Of a stretch of DNA of 44,545 nucleotides, positions 1 through 8,609 are shown piece by piece. The notes below the pieces were generated by a model that had not been told where the DNA came from, did no database searches, and saw only the letters and a program-made list of their open reading frames with translations. Source of the stretch: UBA2402 sp037139735. GTDB taxonomy: Bacteria; Planctomycetota; Phycisphaerae; Phycisphaerales; UBA1924. The stretch spans positions 1 through 44,545 of the forward strand of contig JBAXFU010000015.1 of NCBI GenBank assembly GCA_037139735.1, written 5' to 3'. The position numbers and the translations under genes were made by a program. The first letter of the stretch is position 1. The number at the start of each line of letters is the position of its first letter.

Positions 1-2
1 TC

Positions 3-3000
3 ACCGCGAGCGGCCTCGATGACGGCGTGATCGTCGGAGGCGTCTTCAACCCGGCGATCGACGACGCGAACGTCAATCGCGACACCATTCAGGCCGCCCT
101 CAACGCCGACACCAACATCACGATCACGACGGCCGATCCGACGGGCACGCAACCGGGCACCATCACCGTCCAGGATTCGATCACCAAGTCCGCCGGCGCC
201 GGCGCCGCGACGCTCACGCTCGAGGCGGCCGCCGACGTGGTCATCTCCAACGTCATCACCGCCACCAGCGGCCAGCTCAACGTGGTGCTGCGAGCCAACA
301 GCGATCCCAACGACGCCAACCCGGCGGCCGGCAACGTCTCGGTCGATGCGCTCATCACCACCAACGGCGGCTCCTTCTCCTCCAGCGGCGTGCGGTTCGA
401 CTCGACGGCGGCCGTCACCGCCACGGGCGGCATCACGCTCGTCCACTCGGGCGACGTCGCCATCGGCGCCCCGCTCGACGCGGGCGGCGGCGCGGTCGCC
501 ATCAGCGGCGCCACGTTCGACGCCGGCGCGACGATCACCGGGCAGGCCGGCATCACGCTCACGCCCAGTGCGCCGGGAGTCACCGTCGGACTCGCGGGCG
601 GGGCCGGCGCCTTCTCGCTCGACGCGGCGGAACTCGCGCGCCTCGCGAGCACAGGCGTCGTGACCATCGGACGCTCCGGGGCCGATGCCGGCGCCGTGCA
701 GGCGGGCATGCTCGATCTCTCCGGCACGGGCCTGAACCGCGATTGGTCGCTCTCGCTGCGGGGCGCTTCGCTGTCCGTGGCCGACGTGACGCTCAAGTCC
801 GGCAAGTCGCTGACGCTCGCGGCCGCCAACGGCGACATCGCCGCGGGTCGCATCGCGGTGCCGGCCGGGTTCAACGCCACCGCGACCAACGCGGGCACCA
901 CGGGGACGTACGTCGCGGGCGGGGACATCGTCACCTCCGGCGGCGACATCACGCTGGCCACCAACGTGCGGCTCGCGACCGACGTGGCGTTCGACACCAC
1001 CGCGGGCGGCACGGTCACCGGCGCGGCCGACGTGGGTTCGATCGGCGTCACCGGCACGCTCAACGGCACGACCGCCGGCGCCGAATCGTTGACGATTCGC
1101 GCCGGTTCCTCGGGCGTGGCGGGCAGCGACGGCGTCGTGACGCTCGGCGCCGAGGCGGGGGGCGTGACCGCGCTCGAGGGCTTCACGCTCGTCGCCGCGG
1201 ACATCGCGAACCTCGCCGCGGTTCGCGTCGCGGGCCCGGTCTCCCTGACGGGTCGCACGATCGTGCTGGCCGGGGGCGTCACGACGTCGGCGGGCGGTTC
1301 GCTCACGGTCAGGAACACGGGCACGCTCACCATCGACGGCGCGGGCCTCTCGCTCGACGGCGCCTTCACGCAGGACGCCGCCGCGACGGGCGCCGTCGTC
1401 CTTTCCGCGGGCGTCAGCACCACGGGCGACGCCGTGACGTTCCGTCGCGGGGTCACTGTGGCCGACAGCGTGTCGATCGCGACCGGCGGCGGCGCGGTGG
1501 TCTTCGCCGCCGGCGTCGACGCCGACGACACCGTCGCCGCGCGAGACCTCACGGTGAGCGCGGGGGCGGGTGCCATCACGCTGGGCGGCCCGGCGGGCAG
1601 CGCGGCGGGCCGTCTTGTTCGCACCCTCGCCCTCACCGGCGCGTCGATCTCGCTGCAGGACGTCCACACGGCCGGGGGCCAGACGTACGCCGGCGCGACG
1701 ACGCTCGCCGGGACGATGCTGGCCGACGCCGCGGGGGTCGCCGTCAACGGCGACGTGAGCGTGGCGGGCAACTCCAGCGTCACCGCCGCCGCGGGCAACG
1801 TCTCGATCAACGGCCGCGTCGATTCAGCCGTGGCAGGTTCCGAGCGGACGCTCGGGCTGGTCGCGACCGTCGGCGGGGTCGACGTGACCGGAGCCGTCGG
1901 CGCGGGCGTGGCGCTCGCCTCCTTCAACGCGAGCGGCGTCACCACGTCCGTCACGTCGATCCGCTCGCTGGGCGCCGTCACGATCGGCGGCGCCACCACG
2001 CTCCGCGACGATCCCGCGACGGGGGGCGTCTCGAGTTCGGTCGCGGGCACCTCCGTCCTCTTCTCGGGCCCGGTCACGCTCGAGGCCGACACCGTCGTCG
2101 CCGGCGTCACCTCCGTGACCTTCGCCTCGACGGTGCAGTCCGCCGCCACGCTCGGCCGCACGCTGGCGGTCAACTCGCCCCTCACGTCCTTCGTCGGCGC
2201 GGTGGGCGGCGACGCGACCAACGCGGGTCGGCTCGGCACGCTCGTCACCGACGACGGCGGCACGCTCACGCTCGACGGGGGCACGGTCCGCGTCGCGGGC
2301 GACATCACCTTCGGCGACGCGATGCGGCTGGGCGCCGACACCACGATCGAGTCGGGCGGCAGCATCGCCTTCCGTTCCACCGTCGATTCCGACACCGTGC
2401 AGTCGAGGACCCTCGCCGTCAACTCCGGCGGGGCGACCGCCAACACCGTCTTTGCCGCGAATGTCGGCGGCATCACGCCGCTGGGGTCGCTGACGACCAA
2501 CGCGACGGGCGTCACCTTCCTGCCCGCGACCGTCCGGACCACGGGGGCGCAGACCTACCTCGACGACATCCGGCTCACGGCCGACGACACCCGTCTCTTC
2601 GCCTCCGACATCAACGTCGATCGTCGCGTCAACAGCGACTCCTCGATCCGTTCGCTCACCCTCAACGCCTCGGGCCGGACGCGACTGGGCGGCGCGGTCG
2701 GGGGCACGATCGAGGGCGTCCCCGGCGCGTTGGCGCTCGCTACGCTCGCCACCGACGCCGGGGGCAGCGTGGTGATCGGCGGCGACGTCACCACCACCGG
2801 CGCGCAGACCTACGGCGAGAACGCCCTGCTCGACGCCGATGTGACGCTCGCGGGCAATGGCGTCGCCTTCGCCGCTCGCGTCGATTCGCAGGGAGTCACC
2901 CGCCGCCTCGTGATCAACGGGGGTTCGGCCGTCAGCGTCGCGGGCGACGCGGGCGTCTTGAGCAATCTCGAATCGATCGATGTCACCGCGGGCGCGATCT

Positions 3001-5270
3001 CGCTGACCAACGTCACCACCGTGGGTTCGCAGACGTACCGCGGCCCGGTGACGCTCGCCAACATCGTCGCCGGCGGCGACTTCGACGCCTTGGGCGCCGC
3101 CTCGGTGGCGAGCGTCGCGGCCCAGAGCGTGCGCTTCCGGCGACTCGCCGCGCTCACGCCCGCGCCGACGACGATCTCGGGCAACATCGTCGGCACGCTC
3201 AGCGGCGGCGTCGTGAGCTTCCAGGACGACCTGTCCCTCGCGGCCAACGCCACGATCTCGGCCGTCAACGCGCCCGTCACCTTCGGCGGCCGCGTCAACA
3301 CGCTGGGCGCCACCGCTCGCTCGCTGATCGTCAACACCTCTGGCACGACCACCTTCGCCCGCGCGGTGGGCGACACCAACGCCCTGAGCAACCTCGAGAC
3401 CGATGCCGGCGGCGCGACGCTCGTGAACGGCGGTTCGGTCAAGACCACCGGACAGGCCTCGTTCCTCGATGCCGTCACCATCGGCGGCGACACTCGCTTC
3501 GACGCCGCGTCCCTCTCCTTCGCCCGCACGCTCGACGCCGCCGCGGCCGGGTCCAACCTCACGATCGCCACCACGGGCACCGTCACCTTCGGCGGCGCGG
3601 TGGGCTCCGCCACGGCCTTGGGCCGCCTGCTCGTCAACGCCTCCAACAACAACCGCACCACGCTCGTCGGCGGCGACATCACCGTGCAGCGCGGCGTCGT
3701 CTTCGGCGGCCCGCTCCAGCTCACCGGCAACTCGGTGATCGACGGCGGTCAGGGCACGCTCTTCTTCCGCGGGAACATCGATTCCTCGGACACCACCGGC
3801 CGCAACCTCGCGCTCCGCTCCGCGGCCGCCGCCAAGATCGCCTCCACCGGCGACACGACCGACATCGGCGCCAACGGCGACACCTCGGGCGACGTCACCG
3901 TCACGCCCTTGCGCTTCGCGGGTTCCATCGGATCGACCAACGCCCTGGGCCGCCTGACGCTCGGCTCCGACCTGGCCGTCTCGCCTTCGGTCGCGACGGC
4001 CGTCTTCGCCGTCGGCGACGGCTTCGACGCCTCGGGTCGCATCGTGCCCCAGGCCGGCATGTTCAACGGCGCGACCACCTTCGTCATCGGCGTCAACGGT
4101 CCGAGCTTCGCGGCCGGCGGCTTCACGATGGGCAAGGGCCAGAAGCTCACCGCCTTCGGATCGCTCGACGTGCGAGCGGGCAACCGTCCCGCGATCCTCT
4201 CCGACATCTCCTCCACCGGCTCGATCAAGGTGACGGCCGGCTCGGTCACGATCAACGGCCTGTCGAAGAATCCGGCCGTCAACGCGGTCGCCACCAACCA
4301 GCGATCCGGCAACGCGTACGTCACGCGTCCCGAGTTCCTCGTCGACTTCGTCGCCCGAACCGGCGTCGACTTCGTCATCGCCGGCGGCGGGAACGCCAAG
4401 CCCGTCGGCGCGGCCGCCATCGCCACCGACAACCCCCGCGTCGGCGCGGGCCTCGAGGGCCAGATCGTCGGCCTGCACGTGGCGCCCGACGGCAGCCGTC
4501 AGCTCATCACGCAGGCGATGTTCAACGCGCCCGGCACCAACACGCGATTGCTCCCGCTCGATCTCGTGGCCCAGCAGAGTTCCACGACGATCACCACCGC
4601 CGCGCCCGCGACCACGCCCGCGTCGGTCGGGGTCGGCACGGCGATGGCCTCGGTTGCGCAGCCCGTGGCGCCCGTCGTTCCCGGCGTGCTTCCCCTCGCG
4701 GCCGCGGGGCTTGAAGTCCGGTCGATCGACCGTGCCGCGCTGGTGCAGTTCCTCGCTCGATCGTCCTTCGTGCAGGACGTGCCGCTGGTCGACGATCGCG
4801 ACGCCATGCCCTTGGGCGTGACCGCCGAGCGGCTCACCGGTCCGGCGTTGGGCTCGCTCCTGGACGCCTATTGCTCCCTCTGGTTCGATCGGGCCGACGA
4901 GGCGAAGGTGGCATTGCTGGCCGGCACGCCCACGCCGGCCGACCGGTCGTCGCGACTCGCGGACGCCCTGGGCGCGTCGTGGGTGGGGTATGTCGCCGCC
5001 GTCGGCGACGTAGCGTCGGGCGTTGACTTCCGACGCCATCTGCAGGCCTTGGGCTCCGACGCTCGCGAGCATGATCGTCTGGCGCTGGCGACCATCGACG
5101 GCGTTCGCGCGTGCGCCGAACGCGCGGCCGCGGCGGGCCTCTCGCCCGGCGAGACCGGCCGCATCCGCCGCGCGGCCGTGCAGCGGCTCATGCCCGGCGA
5201 CATGCCCGAGGTGCAGGACGCCATGCTCGAGGCGGTGGGGGCCGACCTGATGCTCATCTCCGGCCGCTGA
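3..5270 (+). CDS. Giant secreted beta-strand repeat protein, 5'-truncated by window edge
   Basis: The frame is open from the first bases, so the true start lies upstream; about 1755 residues are visible. Most of the visible protein is Gly/Ala/Thr/Val/Asp-rich, with short alternating hydrophobic strands typical of parallel beta-helix exoproteins (filamentous haemagglutinin or autotransporter-like passengers). Degenerate units of roughly 75-90 residues recur. A T-T-G-A-Q-T-Y type motif appears near nt 1675, 2540, 2800 and 3025, and phrases such as G-G-A-V-G and R-V-D-S recur between them. From about nt 4570 the style changes: a Thr/Pro/Ala-rich linker is followed by about 190 residues that look alpha-helical and contain a single Cys. 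There is no dockerin-like tail, PEP-CTERM tag or C-terminal beta-barrel, unlike other secreted proteins here. A surface or extracellular structural/adhesive role is inferred. Secretion signals would be in the missing N-terminus. Confidence 0.85.
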   Translation, partial: TASGLDDGVIVGGVFNPAIDDANVNRDTIQAALNADTNITITTADPTGTQPGTITVQDSITKSAGAGAATLTLEAAADVVISNVITATSGQLNVVLRANSDPNDANPAAGNVSVDALITTNGGSFSSSGVRFDSTAAVTATGGITLVHSGDVAIGAPLDAGGGAVAISGATFDAGATITGQAGITLTPSAPGVTVGLAGGAGAFSLDAAELARLASTGVVTIGRSGADAGAVQAGMLDLSGTGLNRDWSLSLRGASLSVADVTLKSGKSLTLAAANGDIAAGRIAVPAGFNATATNAGTTGTYVAGGDIVTSGGDITLATNVRLATDVAFDTTAGGTVTGAADVGSIGVTGTLNGTTAGAESLTIRAGSSGVAGSDGVVTLGAEAGGVTALEGFTLVAADIANLAAVRVAGPVSLTGRTIVLAGGVTTSAGGSLTVRNTGTLTIDGAGLSLDGAFTQDAAATGAVVLSAGVSTTGDAVTFRRGVTVADSVSIATGGGAVVFAAGVDADDTVAARDLTVSAGAGAITLGGPAGSAAGRLVRTLALTGASISLQDVHTAGGQTYAGATTLAGTMLADAAGVAVNGDVSVAGNSSVTAAAGNVSINGRVDSAVAGSERTLGLVATVGGVDVTGAVGAGVALASFNASGVTTSVTSIRSLGAVTIGGATTLRDDPATGGVSSSVAGTSVLFSGPVTLEADTVVAGVTSVTFASTVQSAATLGRTLAVNSPLTSFVGAVGGDATNAGRLGTLVTDDGGTLTLDGGTVRVAGDITFGDAMRLGADTTIESGGSIAFRSTVDSDTVQSRTLAVNSGGATANTVFAANVGGITPLGSLTTNATGVTFLPATVRTTGAQTYLDDIRLTADDTRLFASDINVDRRVNSDSSIRSLTLNASGRTRLGGAVGGTIEGVPGALALATLATDAGGSVVIGGDVTTTGAQTYGENALLDADVTLAGNGVAFAARVDSQGVTRRLVINGGSAVSVAGDAGVLSNLESIDVTAGAISLTNVTTVGSQTYRGPVTLANIVAGGDFDALGAASVASVAAQSVRFRRLAALTPAPTTISGNIVGTLSGGVVSFQDDLSLAANATISAVNAPVTFGGRVNTLGATARSLIVNTSGTTTFARAVGDTNALSNLETDAGGATLVNGGSVKTTGQASFLDAVTIGGDTRFDAASLSFARTLDAAAAGSNLTIATTGTVTFGGAVGSATALGRLLVNASNNNRTTLVGGDITVQRGVVFGGPLQLTGNSVIDGGQGTLFFRGNIDSSDTTGRNLALRSAAAAKIASTGDTTDIGANGDTSGDVTVTPLRFAGSIGSTNALGRLTLGSDLAVSPSVATAVFAVGDGFDASGRIVPQAGMFNGATTFVIGVNGPSFAAGGFTMGKGQKLTAFGSLDVRAGNRPAILSDISSTGSIKVTAGSVTINGLSKNPAVNAVATNQRSGNAYVTRPEFLVDFVARTGVDFVIAGGGNAKPVGAAAIATDNPRVGAGLEGQIVGLHVAPDGSRQLITQAMFNAPGTNTRLLPLDLVAQQSSTTITTAAPATTPASVGVGTAMASVAQPVAPVVPGVLPLAAAGLEVRSIDRAALVQFLARSSFVQDVPLVDDRDAMPLGVTAERLTGPALGSLLDAYCSLWFDRADEAKVALLAGTPTPADRSSRLADALGASWVGYVAAVGDVASGVDFRRHLQALGSDAREHDRLALATIDGVRACAERAAAAGLSPGETGRIRRAAVQRLMPGDMPEVQDAMLEAVGADLMLISGR

Positions 5271-5293
5271 CTCGGGTCCTTCGCGCTGCCGCG

Positions 5294-5299
5294 TATCCT
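5294..5299 (+). promoter_or_regulatory. Candidate -10 element (TATCCT) of the permease gene
   Basis: TATCCT ends 10 nt before the ATG of the permease and no Shine-Dalgarno sequence lies between them. This spacing would put the transcript start almost at the ATG and suggests a leaderless message. No good -35 hexamer is visible 15-18 nt upstream, so this is only a suggestion. Confidence 0.3.
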
Positions 5300-5309
5300 C
5301 CCGTCGACG

Positions 5310-6290
5310 ATGCCGTTCGGACGGACCGCTCACACCCTGGCCTGGCGGCGGTACGCGGCGATGCTCGCCGCCGCGGGCGTCATCGTCGCGCTTCTGGGCG
5401 GGGGGGCGACGTTCTCGCTCCTCGACGTCCGCACGATCCTGCTGCAGTCGAGCATCGTCGCCATCGCCGCGCTGGGCGCGACGCTGGTGATCGCCATGGG
5501 CGGCCTCGACCTTTCCGTCGGCTCGTGCGTGGCCCTGTGCACGGTCGTCGCCGCGAAGGTGATGCTCTCCCGCGGCGTGGACGACGCATGGGGGCCCGTG
5601 CTGGCGATCATCGCCGCCGCGGCGACGGGCGCGGCCTGCGGCGCATGCAATGGCCTGATCGTCGCCGCCTTGGGCCTCCCGGCCTTCATCGTCACGCTGG
5701 GAATGCTGGGATTCGTCAGGGGGCTCGCCAAGTACGTCAGCGACAGCAGTCCCGTCTACGCCAAGGCGGGCTGGCTCGCGTCGTGGGTCGTGCCCGAGCC
5801 CCGTCCGGCGTGGTTGCTGGTTCCGCCCGCCGCGTGGCTGACCCTCCTGCTCGCGGCGGCGGGTTCGTTCTTCCTCCGCCGCACCGTCGCAGGACGACAC
5901 GCCATCGCCATCGGCAGCAACGAGGAGGCCGCCACGCGTTGCGGCGTGCCGGTGGGCCGCACGAAGGCGCTCGTGTACGCCCTCGCGGGGTTGGCCGCGG
6001 GCCTCGCGGCGGTGATCCAGTTTGCGCGACTCGGGGGTTCGGGCGATCCGACGATCCAGGTGGGGCTTGAACTCAAGGCGGTGGCCGCGGCGGTGATCGG
6101 CGGGGCATCGCTCTCGGGCGGGCGCGTGTCGATCGTCGGCACGCTCTGCGGGGCGGTGCTGATGAGCCTGCTCGACAATCGCTGTGAGGCGGCGGGCCTT
6201 CCGAGTTTCGCCCAGGAGATGATCGTCGGCCCCGTCATCATCGTCGCGGTGGCGATCGATCGGTGGCGGGTTGGGCGTGACAGGGCGTAA
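5310..6290 (+). CDS. RbsC-type ABC transporter permease (BPD_transp_2 family)
   Basis: This is a 326-residue polytopic inner-membrane protein. It carries the hallmark of ribose/xylose/galactose-type permeases, G-G-L-D-L-S-V-G-S, near residues 66-74. A second conserved stretch, G-L-P-A-F-I-V-T-L-G-M-L-G, lies near residue 125, and the cytoplasmic loop R-H-A-I-A-I-G-S-N-E-E-A-A near residue 200 contacts the ATPase in this family. The C-terminal segment G-G-A-S-L-S-G-G-R is also typical. Length fits the family (about 310-350). No ATPase (RbsA-like) or periplasmic binding protein is adjacent: upstream is the giant repeat protein and downstream a convergent queC. The substrate cannot be named from sequence; a sugar or related small molecule is likely. 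Confidence 0.9.
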   Translation: MPFGRTAHTLAWRRYAAMLAAAGVIVALLGGGATFSLLDVRTILLQSSIVAIAALGATLVIAMGGLDLSVGSCVALCTVVAAKVMLSRGVDDAWGPVLAIIAAAATGAACGACNGLIVAALGLPAFIVTLGMLGFVRGLAKYVSDSSPVYAKAGWLASWVVPEPRPAWLLVPPAAWLTLLLAAAGSFFLRRTVAGRHAIAIGSNEEAATRCGVPVGRTKALVYALAGLAAGLAAVIQFARLGGSGDPTIQVGLELKAVAAAVIGGASLSGGRVSIVGTLCGAVLMSLLDNRCEAAGLPSFAQEMIVGPVIIVAVAIDRWRVGRDRA

Positions 6291-6307
6291 AGAGCTACTG
6301 CCCACCT

Positions 6308-7066
6308 TCACCGCGTCGGTGCATATCGCGTCGGATCGGGCACACCCGCGGCGGCAAACCCTTCCCTTCGGAGTTGGCACGAGTCGCACGCGCCGCACGC
6401 CCGGATGTCGCCGCCGCCGAGATCGACCGGGTCGTAGCACGAATGCGTCAACGCATAGTCGACGCCAAGTCGCGTTCCCTCGCGGATGATCTGGGCCTTG
6501 GTCATGCGGAGGATGGGTGCGTGGATGCGCACGGGCCGGCCCTCCGCGCCCGCCTTGGTGCCCACGTCGAGCACCCGCTGGAAGGCCTCGATGAACTCCG
6601 GGCGACAATCGGGATAGCCCGAGTAGTCGATGGCGTTCACGCCCAGGAAGATCGCCCGGGCCTCGAGCACCTCGGCCAGCGCCGACGCCATGGAGAGGAA
6701 GATGATGTTGCGGCTGGGCACGTACGTGACGGGAATGTCCGCCGCCATGGCCGAGGCCGAACGGTGCTTGGGCACGTCGATCGCCGCCGTCAGGGCCGAC
6801 CCCCCGATGTCGCGAAGGTCGATCCGCATGGTGCGATGCGTCGCCGCGCCCATCGCGGCCGCGACCCTTGCCGCGGCGACCAGTTCGTGGCGATGCCGCT
6901 GCCCGTAGTCGAAGGCCAGCGTGTGACAGGTCATGCCCGAGGCCCGCGCCATCGACAGCACCGTCGCGCTGTCGAGACCGCCCGAGAGCAGCACGACGGC
7001 CGTCGTGCCCGACCCCGTCGGGGTCGCGTCGCGAGTGGCGTCGGCGAGTGGGCGTGACTGGCTCAT
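6308..7066 (-). CDS. queC: 7-cyano-7-deazaguanine synthase
   Basis: This 252-residue protein converts 7-carboxy-7-deazaguanine plus ammonia and ATP to preQ0, a step in queuosine (or 7-deazaguanine DNA modification) synthesis in the cytoplasm. The N-type ATP pyrophosphatase loop S-G-G-L-D-S lies near residue 23. The C-terminal zinc site is visible: S-C-Y-D followed by C-G-A-C-D-S-C near residues 220-237. The motif S-R-N-I-I-F-L-S-M-A is the usual R-N family stretch. The chosen ATG precedes M-S-Q-S-R-P; the frame stays open about 55 codons further upstream, but that extension is Arg/Ser/Pro junk and crosses the queD promoter region. The gene diverges from queD, its pathway partner, and faces the permease tail to tail with a 17-bp gap. 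Confidence 0.96.
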   Translation of the reverse strand: MSQSRPLADATRDATPTGSGTTAVVLLSGGLDSATVLSMARASGMTCHTLAFDYGQRHRHELVAAARVAAAMGAATHRTMRIDLRDIGGSALTAAIDVPKHRSASAMAADIPVTYVPSRNIIFLSMASALAEVLEARAIFLGVNAIDYSGYPDCRPEFIEAFQRVLDVGTKAGAEGRPVRIHAPILRMTKAQIIREGTRLGVDYALTHSCYDPVDLGGGDIRACGACDSCQLRREGFAAAGVPDPTRYAPTR

Positions 7067-7087
7067 GCGGAGGGCTCGCCGCGAGCG

Positions 7088-7114
7088 TTGGTGCGGCGGG
7101 GCCCATGATATACT
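7088..7114 (+). promoter_or_regulatory. Candidate promoter of queD
   Basis: TATACT at 7109-7114 is preceded by TG (extended -10). A weak -35, TTGGTG, sits at 7088-7093 with a short 15-nt spacer. It lies in the queC/queD divergent gap and would give a 5' leader of about 45 nt carrying the queD ribosome binding site. Confidence 0.45.
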
Positions 7115-7151
7115 GACCCTCGATCGTGGCGGCGGCGGGGGGCATCGTGTC

Positions 7152-7157
7152 GAGGAG
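7152..7157 (+). promoter_or_regulatory. Ribosome binding site deciding the queD start (GTG)
   Basis: GAGGAG lies 6 nt before the GTG at 7164. The frame is open much further upstream, but this site and the family length both point to the GTG start. Confidence 0.75.
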
Positions 7158-7163
7158 CGTGCC

Positions 7164-7535
7164 GTGGAGGTCTTCAAGGAGTTTCGGTTCGAGGCGGCCC
7201 ACCAGCTGTCGCACCTGCCCGAGGGGCACAAGTGCCGCCGCGTGCACGGCCATTCCTACCGGCTTCGCGTCTACGTCCGCGGTCCGATCGATCCCGTGAT
7301 GGGATGGGTCATCGACTTCGACGACATCAAGCAGGCCTGCGGGCCGCTGGTGGATCAGCTCGACCACCGCTTCCTGAACGACATCGAGGGGATGGGCATC
7401 TCGACGTCCGAGGGCATCTGCCGCTGGTTCTGGCAACGCCTGCGGCCGCGACTGGCGGGCCTGGCCCGCGTCGAGCTTTGGGAAACGTCCACGTCCGGCG
7501 CCATCTACGCCGGCGAGGACGAGATCGGCCCCTGA
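7164..7535 (+). CDS. queD: 6-carboxytetrahydropterin synthase
   Basis: This 123-residue member of the 6-pyruvoyl-tetrahydropterin synthase family converts 7,8-dihydroneopterin triphosphate to 6-carboxytetrahydropterin, the second step toward preQ0. The zinc ligands are visible: His13 in A-A-H-Q-L, and His28 and His30 in H-G-H. The catalytic Cys24 lies in G-H-K-C, the L-D-H-R-F-L-N-D motif near residues 70-77 is present, and the catalytic Glu lies in L-W-E-T-S-T-S near the C-terminus. Starting at the GTG after GAGGAG gives exactly the family length (about 120). It diverges from queC; queE and queF are not in the window. The stop is 11 nt before the next start, so the downstream amidohydrolase-like gene is probably co-transcribed. 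Confidence 0.96.
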   Translation: MEVFKEFRFEAAHQLSHLPEGHKCRRVHGHSYRLRVYVRGPIDPVMGWVIDFDDIKQACGPLVDQLDHRFLNDIEGMGISTSEGICRWFWQRLRPRLAGLARVELWETSTSGAIYAGEDEIGP

Positions 7536-7546
7536 GGAACGCCATC

Positions 7547-8521
7547 ATGCGACTGCGACCCTGGCTGCTGACGCTCCTCCTGACGCTGGGTGCCGCGACG
7601 CTCGCGCCCGCGCAGGACCAAAGGCCCGAGCTCGCCCCGCCCGGCTCGCTCATCATCGCGCAACTCGGCGAAGCTCCCGTCGTGATCTCCGCGCCGCACG
7701 GCGGTCGGGTGCGGGTGCCCGGCGCGGTCGAGCGCACCAAGGGCGTGAAGGTGCTCGACAACAACACTGCGCAGCTCGCCCTGCTCATCTCGCAGCGGCT
7801 GACCGAGCGGTTCGGCCGCCGCCCTTCGCTGGTGGTGGCGCACTTCTCGCGCAAGGACGCCGACTGCAATCGGGCGCCCGATCCGGCGCCCGACGACGAG
7901 GCCTACGCCTCCGACGCGGGCAAGGCCGTCTACGAGGCGTATCACCACGCGCTCGACACCTGTGTGGCCGCCAGCCGCGACGCCTTCGGCCGCCGCGTGC
8001 TCGTCGTCGATGTGCACGGGCAGGGCCGCATGCCCGAGGCGATCATCCGTGGCACCCGGCAGGGCCGATCCATGGCGCATCTCGTGGCCGAACACGGAGA
8101 CGAGGTCATCGACGGCCCTCGCAGCATCTTCGGGCTGCTCGCCTCGAAGGGCTACTCGGTCGAACCGCCGCTGCGATCCAACGAGGTGGCTCGCGAGGGA
8201 AGGGAGCAGCCGCCCGCATCCGAACCGCTTCCCGAGCGGCTCTTTTCGGGCGGTTGGATCACGGAGCGTTATGGCGCGTCGAACGAGCGGGGCGTCAACG
8301 CGATCCAACTCGAGTTCGGCCGCATGCGCGTCGACTCGCTCGAGAAGACCGCCCGCGACGCCGCCGACGCCATCGCGGAGTTCGCCTTCACGTACCTCGG
8401 CGTCGAGCGGCCCGCCGCGACGCGAGAGAAGCCCGAGCAAGCCAACCCGGATGTTCCCCGCGAAGATCCTGATGCCTCGTCGCCCGGTCCAGGCGCCGGC
8501 GGCGCAGGTTCTGGGACCTGA
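7547..8521 (+). CDS. Secreted N-formylglutamate amidohydrolase-like protein
   Basis: This 324-residue protein resembles the N-formylglutamate amidohydrolase (HutG-type, FGase) family. Visible family stretches are V-I-S-A-P-H-G-G near residue 46, H-F-S-R-K-D-A-D-C-N-R near residue 102 and V-V-D-V-H-G-Q-G near residue 152, with metal-binding His and Asp candidates. Residues 1-23 form a clear Sec signal peptide (R-L-R-P then a Leu-rich core, A-P-A cleavage region), so it should act outside the cytoplasm, unlike classical HutG. The last about 38 residues are Pro/Glu/Gly-rich and look disordered. The start has GAGGAA 7 nt upstream, overlapping the queD stop. The substrate is uncertain: no histidine-degradation genes are nearby, and a peptidoglycan or formyl-amino-acid substrate is possible. 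Confidence 0.82.
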   Translation: MRLRPWLLTLLLTLGAATLAPAQDQRPELAPPGSLIIAQLGEAPVVISAPHGGRVRVPGAVERTKGVKVLDNNTAQLALLISQRLTERFGRRPSLVVAHFSRKDADCNRAPDPAPDDEAYASDAGKAVYEAYHHALDTCVAASRDAFGRRVLVVDVHGQGRMPEAIIRGTRQGRSMAHLVAEHGDEVIDGPRSIFGLLASKGYSVEPPLRSNEVAREGREQPPASEPLPERLFSGGWITERYGASNERGVNAIQLEFGRMRVDSLEKTARDAADAIAEFAFTYLGVERPAATREKPEQANPDVPREDPDASSPGPGAGGAGSGT

Positions 8522-8540
8522 GAATTCGCGCCGCGGGGGG

Positions 8541-8568
8541 TTGCGAACGCGGCAATCCGGTGTATGTT
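8541..8568 (+). promoter_or_regulatory. Candidate sigma-70-like promoter for the tailed protein at 8610
   Basis: TTGCGA at 8541-8546 and TATGTT at 8563-8568 are separated by 16 nt. They lie just after the stop of the amidohydrolase-like gene and about 40 nt before the next start. Confidence 0.5.
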
Positions 8569-8609
8569 CTCAAGGCGGGTCGTGTGGGGATCATTCTCGG
8601 AGCATGGCC

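Noticed and set aside
743..4714. 1323-codon plus-strand frame inside the giant repeat gene
   Set aside because: Composition is almost only Arg, His and Gly with no sensible protein character; shadow of the real frame.
1824..7436. Very long open frame (1870 codons) on the minus strand through the giant gene, the permease and queC/queD
   Set aside because: Arg/Gly/Asp/His-rich translation with no domain and no ribosome binding site. It overlaps clearly real genes and is a by-product of GC-rich third codon positions.
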